A stretch of 64,000 nt of DNA from Panopea generosa (GCA_029582155.1 CM055896.1:6644218-6708217); one strand, 5' to 3'. Positions 42,601 to 51,392 are shown, counted from the first letter of the stretch. Notes: generated from the letters alone by a model not told the origin. A program made the numbers and translations.

Positions 42601-45600
42601 TTTGCCATGCTCCTACCTACCAATCATATTGCAAGTACCCATATTTTATGTTGACTGTCAAATCATTGATTTTTTTCATGGTTTCTGACCGTTCTTTTTG
42701 TTCAAAATGACACTAACAATCAAAATCAAAAACATTAGCTACCTACCTACATGAAACTTACTGGGTTGGAGCACAGCAAATGAACATTTTTTTTTAACAG
42801 ATGGCCTTAGGTGTCTTTTTATATTGTTTTTTATAATCACAAGTAGTTTCTTTAAATTTCACTCCATTTATATATCAGATATCTGGCTTAATAAACAATT
42901 TATTTAACCTTAAGATTTTTTATCTAAATATATTGCACATGTGTACACTGCTGTTATTCATTACTCCAACATATGCATTTGCCCGTGCATGTAAAAACAA
43001 ACAAATCAAGTGTTCAGTGCAACAATGTTCGATCTACATTTAAACAAATAAAGAAAAATAGAGCAGTGTTGCCCTCAACCATCAAAATAGAGACTCAGAA
43101 GTCCACTTTACATGGATTTGAACTTTCCTGGCACGCCATTTCCAGATTTAAATATGAGCTAATGATTGAAATACAGTAGACACCAACATAACAGAAGCCA
43201 ATGTCATACTAATGACCAGTAAGTTTGGTCAATCATTTTTCTACCAGCTATTTGTGAATCCTTAGTATTTTCAGTGCGAGATACATATTTGAAGTTTTTT
43301 TTTCACATTTAAAAACAAACACTATACAAGTCGGCGTTTAAACTCACACTTTGAAATTGGGGTCATTTGTCCCCCATTTGATGATACTTTATAGGCATAT
43401 TGGAGATTTTTTAAAGGGTCATTTGATTAATAATGCAACAAAAAAGCAAAATCTGAGGGTCACGAAAAACCCTTCTAAGCAGAACCTTATAGACACATTG
43501 TAAAATGCTTAGACAACATGACTTTGACATAAAAAGAAATAATATTTGTGTAAGCGACGTTTGACCTTTCAATCTACAAAGCTAAGACTGCCAATTAGGA
43601 CGTACTTAAAAAAAGTTTGTTTGTCATGTTCCTGCCAACTACCCAAACTTTTTATTGACTTTGAAAGCATAATAATTTCCCCCCTTTGAATCTGTCAATT
43701 TTTCTCACATTGACTTCAACATTTTCAAAATCTGAAAAAAAAAAAAAAAAAAAATTTAAAATACTAGGTCAGAGCACAGCAAACACATTTTTAAACGGAT
43801 CATTCTTGTATAACCACATACAATATTACCCAGCTACCCCCTTAATCAACAGGGATATCTGATTCACAGCACACATGTTATGATTTAAATTTTCGTACAC
43901 AACGTCAACTTAAGCAATTACTTATCAGGCTAAGTAGCCAGATACAGTGTGACTTGGTGTTTGTTTGTTGTTATACCTGGTGAGAAGCTGGAGATATGAA
44001 GGGATCCTCTACTGGTTTGCGTGGCTGGTCTGTGTGAGGCACAGGCTGGGACTGTTTAGGATAGGTGGATTCTTGGGTGACGTGAGATGTGTATGTTTCC
44101 ATACTCAGATCTGTTGTAGGGATGGAACCTGTGCTGTCATACGAGGCTGAAAAAGAAATTGAAGTAGTTCATCAAACATATCAACTCCTCAAATATCAAG
44201 ACCGGAAAATTTAAAAATGAAGCAGATTGTAAATATCATAAACATTTATTTTGTAATCTGAAACTTAATGCAGCTGAAACCATGTGTCATTGTAAACAAT
44301 GGTGATAGTTGCATCTAGATCTGCCATTTGTAGTCAAATGTGCAATTATTTAATTTGTAGTTTAAAACTACAACGAATATTGTGAACAAAATAATTGAAG
44401 TGAAAAGCCAATTTTGCAAACGCATAATTGTAAAAATTCACATTTTAATTAAATTGCTATAAAAAATGAACCAGTCAACACTAAAATTGTCGTAATGCAC
44501 TTACTTTAAATTTCAATACTTTATTAAGAAATTTCAATGCCTGAATACCCACAAATAGTGCTTAGCTGGAGCATTGAAGGTTGTAATAATTTAGTAGGGA
44601 TTAACTTGATGTGAACAAAATACATGTAAAAACATTTGAGTAAACATTAAAATTTCACTGAAATTATGTACTAAATTATTATGTTTTACTGAAATATTCA
44701 TTTACAATATTTGGTACGCCTTTTATAGTGTCATGGTACTTCAAAATCATTAAATATCAAAGGACACATAACTCTTATAAATATGAGTACAGTCAATTTT
44801 CTACCTTACCCATCAGAGATTCTATAAGAAGAGAGACGTGCAGTTCTCCTATCTTTTCGTCAGTTGCCGAGATGATGGGGAATAAGCCGTTGACTGGTCT
44901 ATTAGGTGCCAACTGCCCAATGTGAGGTACCTCCACCGTTCCTATGGGAACCTGCATGGCCCCACTGAGGACGTCCAGTACAAGGCTGCCCATGTCATTA
45001 AGATACGAGGTGAACTGTTTAGGGCCGGATCGTACAGGAAATCTGGCTGATGTCTTAGCTACAGCATTGTTACCACGTTTATTGTCCACGGGCCTGAAAT
45101 GTTGTTTCATTAAATAACTATATAACATTATCACATACATGTATTTGTTTTTTATTAGTAGGTACTGGTGTTTCAAGCAAGCTTTACCAGTACATGGTGA
45201 GAGATATATCCCTGGTAAAGATTTTTATTGTTCAGATTTAAACAGCAATGTTTTTGTCTGCAATATATGGTATAAAACACTGTATCATATCATTCTGACA
45301 AGTGGATAATATAACTTGCACAATACATTCATGTTTTAATTATTTTATCATTATTAAGTGCAACATTTTGCACAAAAAAAAGGCTTGGGACATTGGAGCC
45401 TAATTGGCTCTTACATAATTTTTATTTAATTTGGCCCAAATATCTCATTATGCGAATTTTTAGAGCAGACAATTTTTTATCCAGGGGAGGCCCTGAATTA
45501 TCAAGAAAAATATAATGCAAAATGTGCGGCATAATCTGTTGTTTTTATCATCAAGCTTTGGTTCATACTCATTTCTTTTAGCTTGACTGGGTAGAAAGCT

Positions 45601-48596
45601 CAGAGTCGCTCTTGTGTATGCCTGAACTGAGTGTTGTTTTTTTTAGAGGCATCGGGTCGAGCTGAGAATGGATCCCGCCACCTCTAGCATGAGCGCCTAA
45701 AACTATCTACTGCATCTTCCCGCTTATCAAGCTTTAAACAAATCTGTAGAAGTAATCGTATATACCTAAATAAGACTCCATCTCCAGATTCTCCCCACCA
45801 TTTCATGCGTACATAAGTGACGTCAGGTGTGTTTGGTACATCCCATGTGACCTGTGTAGCAGACACACGACAGAAGCACCTAAGTTGACCTTCAACTTGA
45901 GGTGGTAAACCTGTGTCTACCTGTACATCCTCTATCTGCCATGATTCACCTGAAACAAATCAAGTTGTGTAATTACTTATAAATTACCATTAATGGGAAT
46001 ATATCAGGATTTTTTAATATTCTAAATTCGGCTAATAACATTTTTTTCCAATATAGCATGCCTATATAATACTCCCTGAACCCACATTGCCAAAAGGATA
46101 TCTTAGTATTTAAACATGCTAAAATAATATATTGAAATGGGATTTCCTATCTTGGGCTATGCATTTAGGTTAGACTAAAATAGATTTCCTACTTAAAAAT
46201 TGCTGCATATTTTGTATTTAATAAGTCACATGACTTCATTTTGATTTCAATTTGATCCATTATACAGGTTTACAGATAGTAAAAAATGTTTCCTCCTAGA
46301 AAGAGTCCGAATGGCAATGTGAAGATTCTAAAGCAGTTTTTAAATGCTGTCTTTAAAGTGGGGATTTCGTTTTAAGTTTACCAGGGCGGTAAATATTTAA
46401 ATATCAATTTTGTCACAATTTATTGAATTTGAAATACAAAATATGTGCAGGAAAGTGAGGTTAGGAAATACTGCTATTTTACAACCAATTCAAACTTCAA
46501 TGTAATTTAGAAATACAATATTTCACACAATTTGAAATAACAAATTACATAAATCGGCAAATGCTCATGAATACTTTTCAGTGTTAAGAATTCATTAATG
46601 CCCCAGTTTAATTTTTTCATCACCTTTCGCAAGGAATTAGAGGAAATTTTCCTTGCCTTTCGGGATATCCATGGGTAAATAATTATACTTTGGTTTAAAC
46701 AAACCAATTAAATCTTATGTCATTGTTGGTGGTGTAATTATATTATGGCGATCACTTAACAAAAAAAGTCATTCAGTTTGGGCTCAAAAAGTTAATCGAA
46801 GATAATCCCTAACATAAACAACACCAGTGTATCGAGTGTCCAACTGCAGTTGTGTGCAACTTACATCTGGAGGTTGTGTATTACAATCGAGACAACATGT
46901 GTCAGTCCGTGGCAAACATGTAGGTCAAATCAACGTAAATTCAGTTTTTTTTTAGAAAAAGGGGAAGGGGCCCACACCTTTTTTTAGGGAATAAATCACA
47001 CACGTTCAGAATTTGGGGAATTTCTTTTGGTTTAATAAAATACTGGTCATATAATGACAAACATCTTTCTAAATTTAAAACTTCAACTTAAGTTTGAAAC
47101 ATATCTCAATAATGAATTGTTTTCTAAAATTCAGTTAATGCACTGTAGCAGTATCATTAACTCTTTATTATCAGATATAGCAGTAAATTGCTAAACTTTA
47201 AATAGTAACCATATTTGCGATTTAAATTGGGGTATATTTGTGTTATTCCCATGTAAGTCAATTCGATGACCTCGCGTGGCCACTGATATGACACTATATA
47301 CAAATAGACGCTATTTTTTATAAAAACTTTAAAAAGTAACCATATGATGTCTTGCATAAATTTACTTTGTGAAATGATACGCTACACAAATATAAACTTA
47401 CGATCTCTGAAAAATAAATAAGCGAAGCGGTCATGTTTTTCGCGAAAAGGGCCCTTTTTACCCGAAATGTATTTTTTAGCGAAAGGGTAAATGACAGGTG
47501 AGGGGAATTTTTAGCCATAGGGGAAACAAATCGGTATGGGGAAGACGCCGTTAAGCGGCATTTGCTATAGAAGGAAGAAAAAAAACCCTGAAATTTAAAA
47601 GAGCTGCTCTTTCTACTGCTATAAAGATAAGCCTAAATCTAAGCACTGCAGGGTATTGACTTTGGAAATCAAAGTGCTGCGGTACTGCAGCGCTTAAAGC
47701 GTCTGAGGAAGGGCCTGACCAGAGTCATGGGTTCAATCCCAAGCTTGACCCAATGCCTCTCAAAAACTGAAACTCAATAACTATTCTATTGAGAAAGCAG
47801 ACTCGAAAGCAATCATATAGCTTTGAGTTTTCTATGCAATTGAGCTGAAATAAATTAGAATAAACTAAATTAAGTTAGACAGATAGATCTATAGAGAACA
47901 TGAATGTAGGTGGAATGAAAAAAGGAATACGTGAAATTTATGTGACATTATTTTTCTGACATGGTAGGTGGGAACTGAAGGGAAGGATGTGCGTAGTCTG
48001 TCCAGCAGAGTTCCAGTGTATAGTACGATAAAAGAATGAATACTTGTAAAAGTCAATTCTAGTGCATTTCAGTTTCAAAGAGATTGTGTGACAATACCTT
48101 GATACCCTGTTGTTAGTTTCAAAGCATTGAGGTATAGAGGTGATTACCACTTATAGCTATGAACAGTGCGATGATGCAAATCTTATAATGAGAATGTATA
48201 AACATGCATCTATATCTATCATATGCTGTGCAAAGATCAGCTTCCATTCTCCAACACTGAACCAGATGACAAGACTACCATCGAGTATATGATGGTGTTA
48301 AAGAAAATAAAGTGGGTGGGGAGTGTGCAACTTTTACATTAAGATTGAAGTTCAGTCAAATGTTCAGACTGCAGTAACAATATTTACATACAAAACGAAA
48401 ACCATATCACAACCAAATAATAATTAACAAATATCATGCTTATTCGCATTTGTTTATTTCCTAATAACCGATTGTTTTCAAATAAATGGTGAAGCAAGAC
48501 ATGTACAAACATGGTTTTCCAAATGTCAACAAAGTTTGTATGCCTCTTACCTCGTCGTTTAACAGATCGGGATGGTTTGATTTTCTTTTTTACCAT
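11899..48596 (-). CDS. C2CD3: C2CD3, centriole elongation regulator with C2 domains (39 coding exons, complete)
   Basis: In vertebrates C2CD3 sits at the distal end of centrioles, is needed for centriole elongation, distal appendages and ciliogenesis, and is mutated in an oral-facial-digital ciliopathy. The exons chain without frame breaks from ATG at 48594-48596 to TGA at 11899-11901, giving about 2833 residues; I recall the long human form as near 2350. Landmark peptides match human C2CD3 in the right order: [82 protein letters not shown] and SGWYNVMDF. An N-terminal C2-like domain and about six further C2 domains are followed by a long Ser-rich C terminus. An in-frame upstream ATG at 48687-48689 could add 31 residues, but the basic MVKKKIKP start fits the human N terminus better. 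Exon coordinates are in the following entries. Confidence 0.96.
12366..12527 (-). mobile_element. SINE family C copy
   Basis: Shares GAAGACCCCAGAATGAATC, TAACTGGCAGGGTTTCTCAC and GAGTGATCTCGAGGCTGCG; head degraded. Intron 38 of C2CD3. Confidence 0.7.
12562..12643. repeat. 82-nt symmetrical hairpin in C2CD3 intron 38
   Basis: Outer arms 12562-12581 and 12624-12643 pair over 20 bp with one mismatch; inner arms TAACTGTT and AACAGTTA (12589-12596, 12609-12616) pair perfectly; the linkers between are both 7 nt; the loop is 12 nt. Could be a very short foldback element or an RNA hairpin. Confidence 0.7.
12998..13200 (+). mobile_element. Probable tRNA-derived SINE, other family
   Basis: GGGGCGACAGTGTAGCTGAA and GTTGGGGGTTCCATCC give weak A/B boxes; the 3' part ends in GCTTAAATAAATTAGTA, similar to the element at 47650. 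It directly adjoins exon 38 and was read through by the long ORF there. Confidence 0.5.
13262..15329 (-). CDS. C2CD3: C2CD3 exon 38: giant Ser/acidic exon with repeated (S/T)PR motifs
   Basis: A single 2068-nt exon encoding about residues 2090-2778. It opens with [18 protein letters not shown], resembling human RKNLSELDQIQRYFRSKL, which anchors it to C2CD3. The rest is predicted disordered: Ser, Asp, Glu, Arg rich. It contains about a dozen (S/T)PR(D/E/S) motifs, including a 21-bp coding tandem repeat (ITPRSQRE units) at about 13350-13475. The exon ends [14 protein letters not shown] with donor GTGAGG. Translation beyond 13262 into the intron gives unrelated residues and is not coding. Confidence 0.92.
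15973..16065. repeat. Foldback repeat family G, partial copy
   Basis: AGAGGATCTTACACAAGTG then GAATTTATTAAACAAGTTGG; the right half is missing or replaced. C2CD3 intron 37. Confidence 0.5.
16494..16990 (-). CDS. C2CD3: C2CD3 exon 37: Gln/Ser-rich segment
   Basis: A 497-nt exon encoding about residues 1924-2089, entered in phase 0 from exon 36 and left in phase 2. It is rich in Gln, Ser and Pro, with a likely short coiled segment [20 protein letters not shown]. The equivalent human region also carries Ser-rich, poorly conserved sequence, so assignment rests on splice phase and on the clear domains either side. Confidence 0.88.
17471..19623 (-). CDS. C2CD3: C2CD3 exons 34-36: sixth internal C2 domain
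   Basis: Exons: 34 at 19391-19623, 35 at 18215-18423, 36 at 17471-17598, encoding about residues 1734-1923. This is the most canonical C2 domain: [89 protein letters not shown]. Exon 34 starts with an acidic linker ([15 protein letters not shown]). The 1.0-kb intron 34 contains a repeat at 19058-19350. Confidence 0.96.
17903..18158 (+). mobile_element. SINE family B copy (diverged)
   Basis: Recognisable by CAGTCTCCGTGATGATTGAT and the following ACATTGTGTCTCATTGTCAT; head degraded. C2CD3 intron 35, ending 57 bp from exon 35. Confidence 0.7.
19058..19350. repeat. Foldback repeat family G, copy 2
   Basis: Shares CAGAGGATCTTACATGTGTG, GAATTTATTAAACAAGTTGG and AAAATATGTCATGCGTTTAT with the 62140 element. 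Ends 41 bp from C2CD3 exon 34. Confidence 0.6.
19885..20062 (-). mobile_element. SINE family C copy
   Basis: Shares GGGAGACCTCAGAATGAAT and CCAAGTAACTGGCAAACTTT. Intron 33 of C2CD3, close to a family B SINE. Confidence 0.75.
20251..20530 (-). mobile_element. SINE family B copy
   Basis: Reverse orientation: tail side ATTAAGCATCATTTTTATGC, head side GAGCTAATCAGGCCCAG. C2CD3 intron 33. Confidence 0.8.
20614..23289 (-). CDS. C2CD3: C2CD3 exons 30-33: fifth internal C2 domain
   Basis: Exons: 30 at 23149-23289, 31 at 22439-22550, 32 at 21405-21563, 33 at 20614-20713, encoding about residues 1563-1733. Diagnostic peptides: [59 protein letters not shown] and [10 protein letters not shown]. The exon 31/32 junction splits the Trp codon of [10 protein letters not shown], matching WYFREERLEIQVW in human. 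Confidence 0.95.
22017..22198 (+). mobile_element. MITE family A, copy 2
   Basis: 182 bp from TACAGTCAAACCTGTGTAAG to GCAGGTTTTACTGTA, in C2CD3 intron 31. Typical full-length structure. Confidence 0.85.
22772..22893 (-). mobile_element. SINE family F copy (partial)
   Basis: TTAGCTTGACTGCAAAGTAA, GGGTAGAACTAGTACTGAAT and GAGGCCATTGGGCTGAGC. C2CD3 intron 30. Confidence 0.65.
23343..23376. repeat. (TA)n microsatellite
   Basis: Run of alternating T and A, 54 bp from C2CD3 exon 30. Confidence 0.9.
23814..26393 (-). CDS. C2CD3: C2CD3 exons 26-29: fourth internal C2 domain
   Basis: Exons: 26 at 26304-26393, 27 at 25611-25896, 28 at 24703-24831, 29 at 23814-24068, encoding about residues 1310-1562. 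Diagnostic peptides: [63 protein letters not shown] and [18 protein letters not shown]. The last matches the human GGLELSISFTHRGDRERV segment closely. A minisatellite begins about 15 bp beyond the exon 27 donor. Confidence 0.95.
24115..24293 (+). mobile_element. MITE family A, copy 3
   Basis: 179 bp, TACAGTCAAACCTGTGTTGG to GACAGGTTTGACTGTA, in C2CD3 intron 28, starting 47 bp from exon 29. Confidence 0.85.
25196..25596. repeat. Minisatellite, about 43-bp unit, next to C2CD3 exon 27
   Basis: Unit TCTAATTGTATTCATCCATT ATATTTCCCAAACTGCTGCA CTA, about nine copies, ending about 15 bp from the exon 27 donor at 25609-25610. The repetitive ORF here is an artefact. Confidence 0.9.
26045..26230 (-). 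mobile_element. SINE family C copy (tRNA-Leu/Ser-like head)
   Basis: On the minus strand the head reads TGGTCTAAGGC (A-box-like) and GGTTCGAGTCC (B-box), followed by a body with TGAGAATATTTGCCAGTTAC. C2CD3 intron 26. Confidence 0.75.
27193..30827 (-). CDS. C2CD3: C2CD3 exons 20-25: third internal C2 domain
   Basis: Exons: 20 at 30748-30827, 21 at 30157-30215, 22 at 29372-29521, 23 at 28549-28677, 24 at 28053-28147, 25 at 27193-27390, encoding about residues 1073-1309. Diagnostic peptides: [67 protein letters not shown] and [13 protein letters not shown]. Exon 21 is only 59 nt but is phase-consistent on both sides. The long ORF read through exon 25 includes intron sequence on both ends; the splice boundaries given here exclude it. 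Confidence 0.95.
27670..27855 (+). mobile_element. MITE family A, copy 4
   Basis: 186 bp with intact termini in C2CD3 intron 24; a small duplication AATTAATT sits in the left half. Confidence 0.85.
28231..28485 (-). mobile_element. SINE family B copy
   Basis: Reverse orientation, from GAATATTTAGCATCATTTTT to ACCGGGCCCG; C2CD3 intron 23, ending 63 bp from exon 23. Confidence 0.8.
29112..29291 (+). mobile_element. MITE family A, copy 5
   Basis: 180 bp, TACAGTCAAACCTGTGCAAA to GACAGGCTGGACTGTA, in C2CD3 intron 22, about 80 bp from exon 22. Confidence 0.85.
29568..29745 (-). mobile_element. SINE family F copy
   Basis: Shares GGGTAGAACCAGTACTGAGT, TTTTGAGAGGCAT and TGGGATCGAACCCGCAACC with four other loci. 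C2CD3 intron 21. Confidence 0.7.
31590..34546 (-). CDS. C2CD3: C2CD3 exons 15-19: second internal C2 domain
   Basis: Exons: 15 at 34404-34546, 16 at 33476-33602, 17 at 33027-33151, 18 at 32613-32714, 19 at 31590-31781, encoding about residues 843-1072. Diagnostic peptides: [68 protein letters not shown] and [18 protein letters not shown]. The last two are nearly identical to human C2CD3 and alone identify the family. A SINE sits 34 bp from the exon 18 donor. Confidence 0.96.
32122..32226 (-). mobile_element. SINE family F copy (partial)
   Basis: TTAGATTGATTATGAAGAAA, TGGGTAGAACCAATGGGTGT and CATCATAGCTTGGATCAG; just upstream of a family B SINE. Confidence 0.55.
32287..32579 (+). mobile_element. 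SINE family B copy
   Basis: Nearly full-length match to the 56724 copy, with the tRNA-like head at 32287 and (AATC)n tail at 32562-32579, in C2CD3 intron 18 close to exon 18. An apparent ORF here is a product of the repeat. Confidence 0.85.
34751..34930 (+). mobile_element. MITE family A, copy 6 (diverged)
   Basis: Termini mutated (TAGAGTCAAACCTGTGTTAG and CAAGTTTGACTA), in C2CD3 intron 14, ending 36 bp from exon 14. Confidence 0.8.
34967..38673 (-). CDS. C2CD3: C2CD3 exons 10-14: first internal C2 domain
   Basis: Exons: 10 at 38463-38673, 11 at 37916-38031, 12 at 37009-37127, 13 at 35856-36017, 14 at 34967-35174, encoding about residues 571-842. Key matches to human are [49 protein letters not shown] and LVVELASD. 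Exon 14 then runs into a Pro/Val-rich linker. The TWxxN-type strand order of a C2 domain is present, but I see no obvious set of calcium-binding aspartates, in keeping with structural C2 domains. Confidence 0.93.
35351..35628 (-). mobile_element. SINE family B copy
   Basis: Reverse orientation, from CATTTTTACGCCATTGAGGG to GAGCTAACCGGGCCCAG; C2CD3 intron 13. Confidence 0.8.
36131..36261 (+). mobile_element. MITE family A, copy 7 (5'-truncated)
   Basis: Retains the internal AGCAAATTAACCTGTATTAA and a right terminus ATTTGACTATA; left terminus lost. C2CD3 intron 12. Confidence 0.7.
36268..36434 (-). mobile_element. SINE family C copy (degenerate)
   Basis: Only TAACTGGTGAACTTTCTCAC, GGACTCGAA and GAGTGATTCATGATGATGCC remain recognisable. 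Follows MITE copy 7 directly. Confidence 0.5.
37541..37719 (-). mobile_element. SINE family D copy
   Basis: Reverse orientation, with GTGTCTTGCTCAAGGACACT and GGATTGAACCCATGA. C2CD3 intron 11. Confidence 0.75.
38321..38410 (+). mobile_element. MITE family A, copy 8 (half element)
   Basis: Right half only, from AACCTGTATTAAGAAGCCAC to GACAGGTTTGACTGTA, 52 bp from exon 10 of C2CD3. Confidence 0.75.
39093..44146 (-). CDS. C2CD3: C2CD3 exons 4-9: low-complexity linker
   Basis: Exons: 4 at 43977-44146, 5 at 42342-42522, 6 at 41259-41475, 7 at 40546-40678, 8 at 39920-40129, 9 at 39093-39378, encoding about residues 172-570. The segment is mostly polar and unlikely to fold, apart from a conserved helix-like [16 protein letters not shown] in exon 6 (human LLSALLEQGNKLRNAM). 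Exon 8 carries an acidic [10 protein letters not shown] stretch. Exon 9 carries a very basic run rich in KR and SR followed by SDIEEPP. Exon 5 has two in-phase donors 6 nt apart (start 42342 or 42348), so that boundary is uncertain. Exon 8 ends at AGG with donor GTTGGT, chosen over nearby alternatives by phase. Confidence 0.9.
39601..39652. repeat. (AT)n microsatellite
   Basis: Two AT runs with a short interruption, followed by a T run; C2CD3 intron 8. Confidence 0.9.
40158..40345 (-). mobile_element. SINE family B copy (head lost)
   Basis: Tail-side two thirds only, ATTGAATATTTAGGGTAATT onward, next to exon 8 of C2CD3 (28 bp away). Confidence 0.7.
44810..48596 (-). CDS. C2CD3: C2CD3 exons 1-3: N-terminal C2-like domain
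   Basis: Exon 1 is 48551-48596, exon 2 45766-45949, exon 3 44810-45093; phases after each are 1, 2 and 1. They encode residues 1-171. Exon 1 gives a short basic leader ([16 protein letters not shown]). Exons 2-3 give the conserved N-terminal domain with [36 protein letters not shown] and [14 protein letters not shown], which is the most strongly conserved part relative to human. Intron 1 (45950-48550) is 2.6 kb; intron 2 (45094-45765) holds a SINE fragment. Confidence 0.95.
45576..45716 (-). mobile_element. SINE family F copy
   Basis: TTTAGCTTGACTGGGTAGAA, GAGTGTTGTTTTTTTTAGAG and GGATCCCGCCACCTCTAGC. C2CD3 intron 2, 50 bp from exon 2. Confidence 0.65.
45950..48550. other. C2CD3 intron 1
   Basis: Large first intron. 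Contains the SINE at 47650 and, at about 47400-47560, sequence of noticeably different character (GCGAAGCGGTCATG, GCGAAAAGGGCCC, GACGCCGTTAAGCGG) that is probably an unclassified repeat. No coding sequence recognised. Confidence 0.5.
47650..47880 (+). mobile_element. Probable tRNA-derived SINE, same type as 12998
   Basis: GGTACTGCAGCGCTTAAAGC, GTCATGGGTTCAATCCCAAG, then GAGCTGAAATAAATTAGAAT. In C2CD3 intron 1. Confidence 0.5.
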
Positions 48597-48689
48597 ACTG
48601 AATGTGTTTGTATTAATTCCATTATTTCCAATAATTTCAATTATGATGCATAATCCATAAAAACATGTTTTTTCACTGTTACTAATCAA

Positions 48690-48970
48690 ACATTCAAGAC
48701 GAACTTATCCGCCATTTAATCTCTCGGCAAGACGAGATATTTAATTATTTTCTCAAAATAATTTTATTATTTAGTGGTTGTATCATAAAATCATTTTTTG
48801 AAAGTTCGACACCATTTGAAATAAAATAAAGTAATAAAATATGAATAAATCAAATAAAAATATAATTTCTGGTTGGAATTAGAGCTAAACTAAGGCACTG
48901 ACATTCTCCCGGAAACCGGTTCGTTTCGGTCCCAAAAGAATCACACGTAGGATCGTTATCTTAAATGAAA
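48690..48970. promoter_or_regulatory. Candidate C2CD3 promoter region
   Basis: The few hundred bases upstream of the C2CD3 start hold a small CpG-containing patch at about 48904-48955 with an ETS-like CCGGAA in CTCCCGGAAACCGG and a second CCGGTT arm, in otherwise very AT-rich sequence. No TATA box is placed convincingly. This is inference from position and composition only; no transcript start can be seen. Confidence 0.25.
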
Positions 48971-49109
48971 AGACATACATTAGATATTTTACAGTAAATT
49001 AAATATGATATTAAGATATACAGTCAGTAAAGCAATATATTAAATCAAGGATATTTACAGCGTGCGCTTTAGAGATAGCACCAACATTTGACATTTCCAA
49101 GTCCATGTC

Positions 49110-50400
49110 TACAGGAATGATCTCATCAGAATGGAGCCAGGTTTTTGAAACCTTGTAAAAGTCAAGAAAAGTAATTAAACAGCGGTGCCCCTTACTTCCA
49201 TTGTTTGTAAAGTGCTTGAACACATAGTGGTTATCAATGCACTTGACCACCTAGACAAAGTTAACACACCAGTGACCAATCAGCATGGTTTCAGTGCCTG
49301 AGAGAAAGGCCAAGTGGACAAAGTCACTATGGACTTCAGTAGTGCGTTTGTATTTAATCTAGCATGTTATATCGTGTGGCTGTACAAGGTAAAGTAATAT
49401 AAACAAATCCTCATCATTTTGTAATCATCTAGTTGGACCGCATATGTAATCGTAATAAACAAAAGCAGTAAATCTAGTAATCACCAATTATAAAATAAAA
49501 AGTTTGAAATACTCAAACTACTAAGTAAATAATAATCATCCATCATCGTTCATCTATCACTCATACAGATTTATAACAATCATCCTTTATTTCTTAATTA
49601 TCCGGCTCGCCATGTAATAACTAGTTAAAAACATAAGGCGTTTGGGGGCATTTATCAGGGTAAGCTCCTATACAAAATTGCCCATTCAGGGAATACACCA
49701 CTGACTGGATTAGGGCCTTCTTTACAAACAGGACATTTATAAACGCATATATGGTGCATCTTCCAGTAACGGCTACGCATCTGTAGATTCTGGTATTCCG
49801 CAGGGCTATATATTGGGACCTCTTCTATTGTTACTATATAATAGTACATACTACAGTTAAGTACAACATTCGACTATTCGTTGATAATTGCGTGGTCTAC
49901 AATCAGATAAGATCGCTAGCCGATACTGTACAGCTATAGAAAGATCTAGAGATTTGGAACAGAACTGGAAGATTTACTTAGACAACAAGTGCCACATCAA
50001 GGAGTATCTAATTAATTCCTTGGTGACATCATGTGCATTACCAGGCCAAGGAATGTTCGATATACCGCCAAGATTCTCCACAACCAACACCTTGTTACTG
50101 CCAGTCCAGCCACTGCTTTAAAGGGTGAATTTGCATGAGACCTATCTTGGATTCCTCAGATCAACACTATAAAAAGAAAAGAAAGCTAGAGCTCAAACAG
50201 GCAGTTTACACTTCTAAAGTGAGGCCATCTGTAGAATTAAGCTCGTCTGCCCAGAAGCGTTACAAACAGAAGTGCATCATGAAGATAGAGGACGTCCGAA
50301 GAAGAGCTATGTACACGCTTCACGGCAAACAACTACAATACAACCGGTCACGGTTACCAACATCTTATCCCAATTAAATTGGGAAAATCTTGAATATTTC
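49110..50400 (+). mobile_element. Decayed LINE reverse-transcriptase fragment (jockey-like)
   Basis: Broken reading frames spell non-LTR retrotransposon RT blocks in order: LTSIVCKVLEHIV near 49193, TNQHGFS near 49270, SGIPQGYILGPLLLLLYN near 49787, STIRLFVDNCVVYNQIRS near 49858, LSWIPQINTI near 50143 and VTNILSQLNWENLEY near 50350. Frameshifts, stops and deletions are frequent, including loss of the FADD aspartates (FVDN here), so it cannot be active. It lies between C2CD3 and PPME1. The family name is inferred from motif style. Confidence 0.75.
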
Positions 50401-51392
50401 ACTTGAATAAACTATTCGTTTGGCACTCTTCTACAAAATGGCTCAATGTTTTGTTGATAATTTTATAATTTATATAATGTTCAACCAAAGACTTATATCT
50501 ATATACTAGCAAAGACTTGTTTAGAAGGATAGGAAACTTGCATCTCCTGATTAAATGTTGATGAAACGGCACACGAAGGATTCATAATTTGCAAATTAAT
50601 CATTCATAATTCACAGGCACTGATTTCCTGTACATAAACTGAGATGTATGTAATCTTAGATGTTTAAACATGTTTCGATCACGCAAAATGCTCTTAAATG
50701 AAAGATATTGAGGTTTGAAAGAAAATTTGTCGTAATTTGTTGTTATTTTAGCTGCGCTATACACATTTTCTAATCACAAGTACTTCAACAATTTTAAACA
50801 CACACTTCCGGGAATGGTATTGTTTTGATGACAATTTCATGCTGCAGTGTAAGACTTTTGATTTGTGTTCCTGAGATGAATGGAAGTTAAGATAACTAAA
50901 AACGAAATATTGCGATATTTTGCGTGAATACGCGAGCGTTCACACAATCTCAATCTGTTGCCTTTCCTTCTCTATATAATTCCTTGGTTCAGTGAAAACT
51001 GTAAACTCCTATAAAATGTTCATCAATTTGAGAACACTAACTTTGGGGTCTTTGGGGCCTTTCTGACAATACCTTGTCAGGTGTGATTCATTGTTTGATA
51101 GGGAAACACATTTGTATCAATTGTATATTAAATATGACCAGCCTTAACAAAATGTACTGACGACCGAAAAGTTCGATTTTCTTCTAAAGATTTGTCAGAT
51201 TTTAACACATAGTTGGTACCAATATTTATCCCCATCGTACAGCGGATAAACAAAAATGCAATTTTTCATCGATTTACTTGAAAGGCAATAATTCTGACTA
51301 ATTTTGATAATTTTTGGCGAGACAAGTCATACCAGTGACTTAATAACTAATGTGGACAGGTCATACTTACCAACATGTGCAATTAGAACATT

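Noticed and set aside
48384-48689. 101-residue minus-strand ORF as a separate gene
   Set aside because: It contains C2CD3 exon 1 plus upstream and intronic sequence; a clean GTAAGA donor ends the exon after the 46 coding bases.
50135-50377. 80-residue plus-strand ORF as a small basic-protein gene
   Set aside because: Lies inside the LINE RT fossil; the RT-like peptides are in the neighbouring frames.
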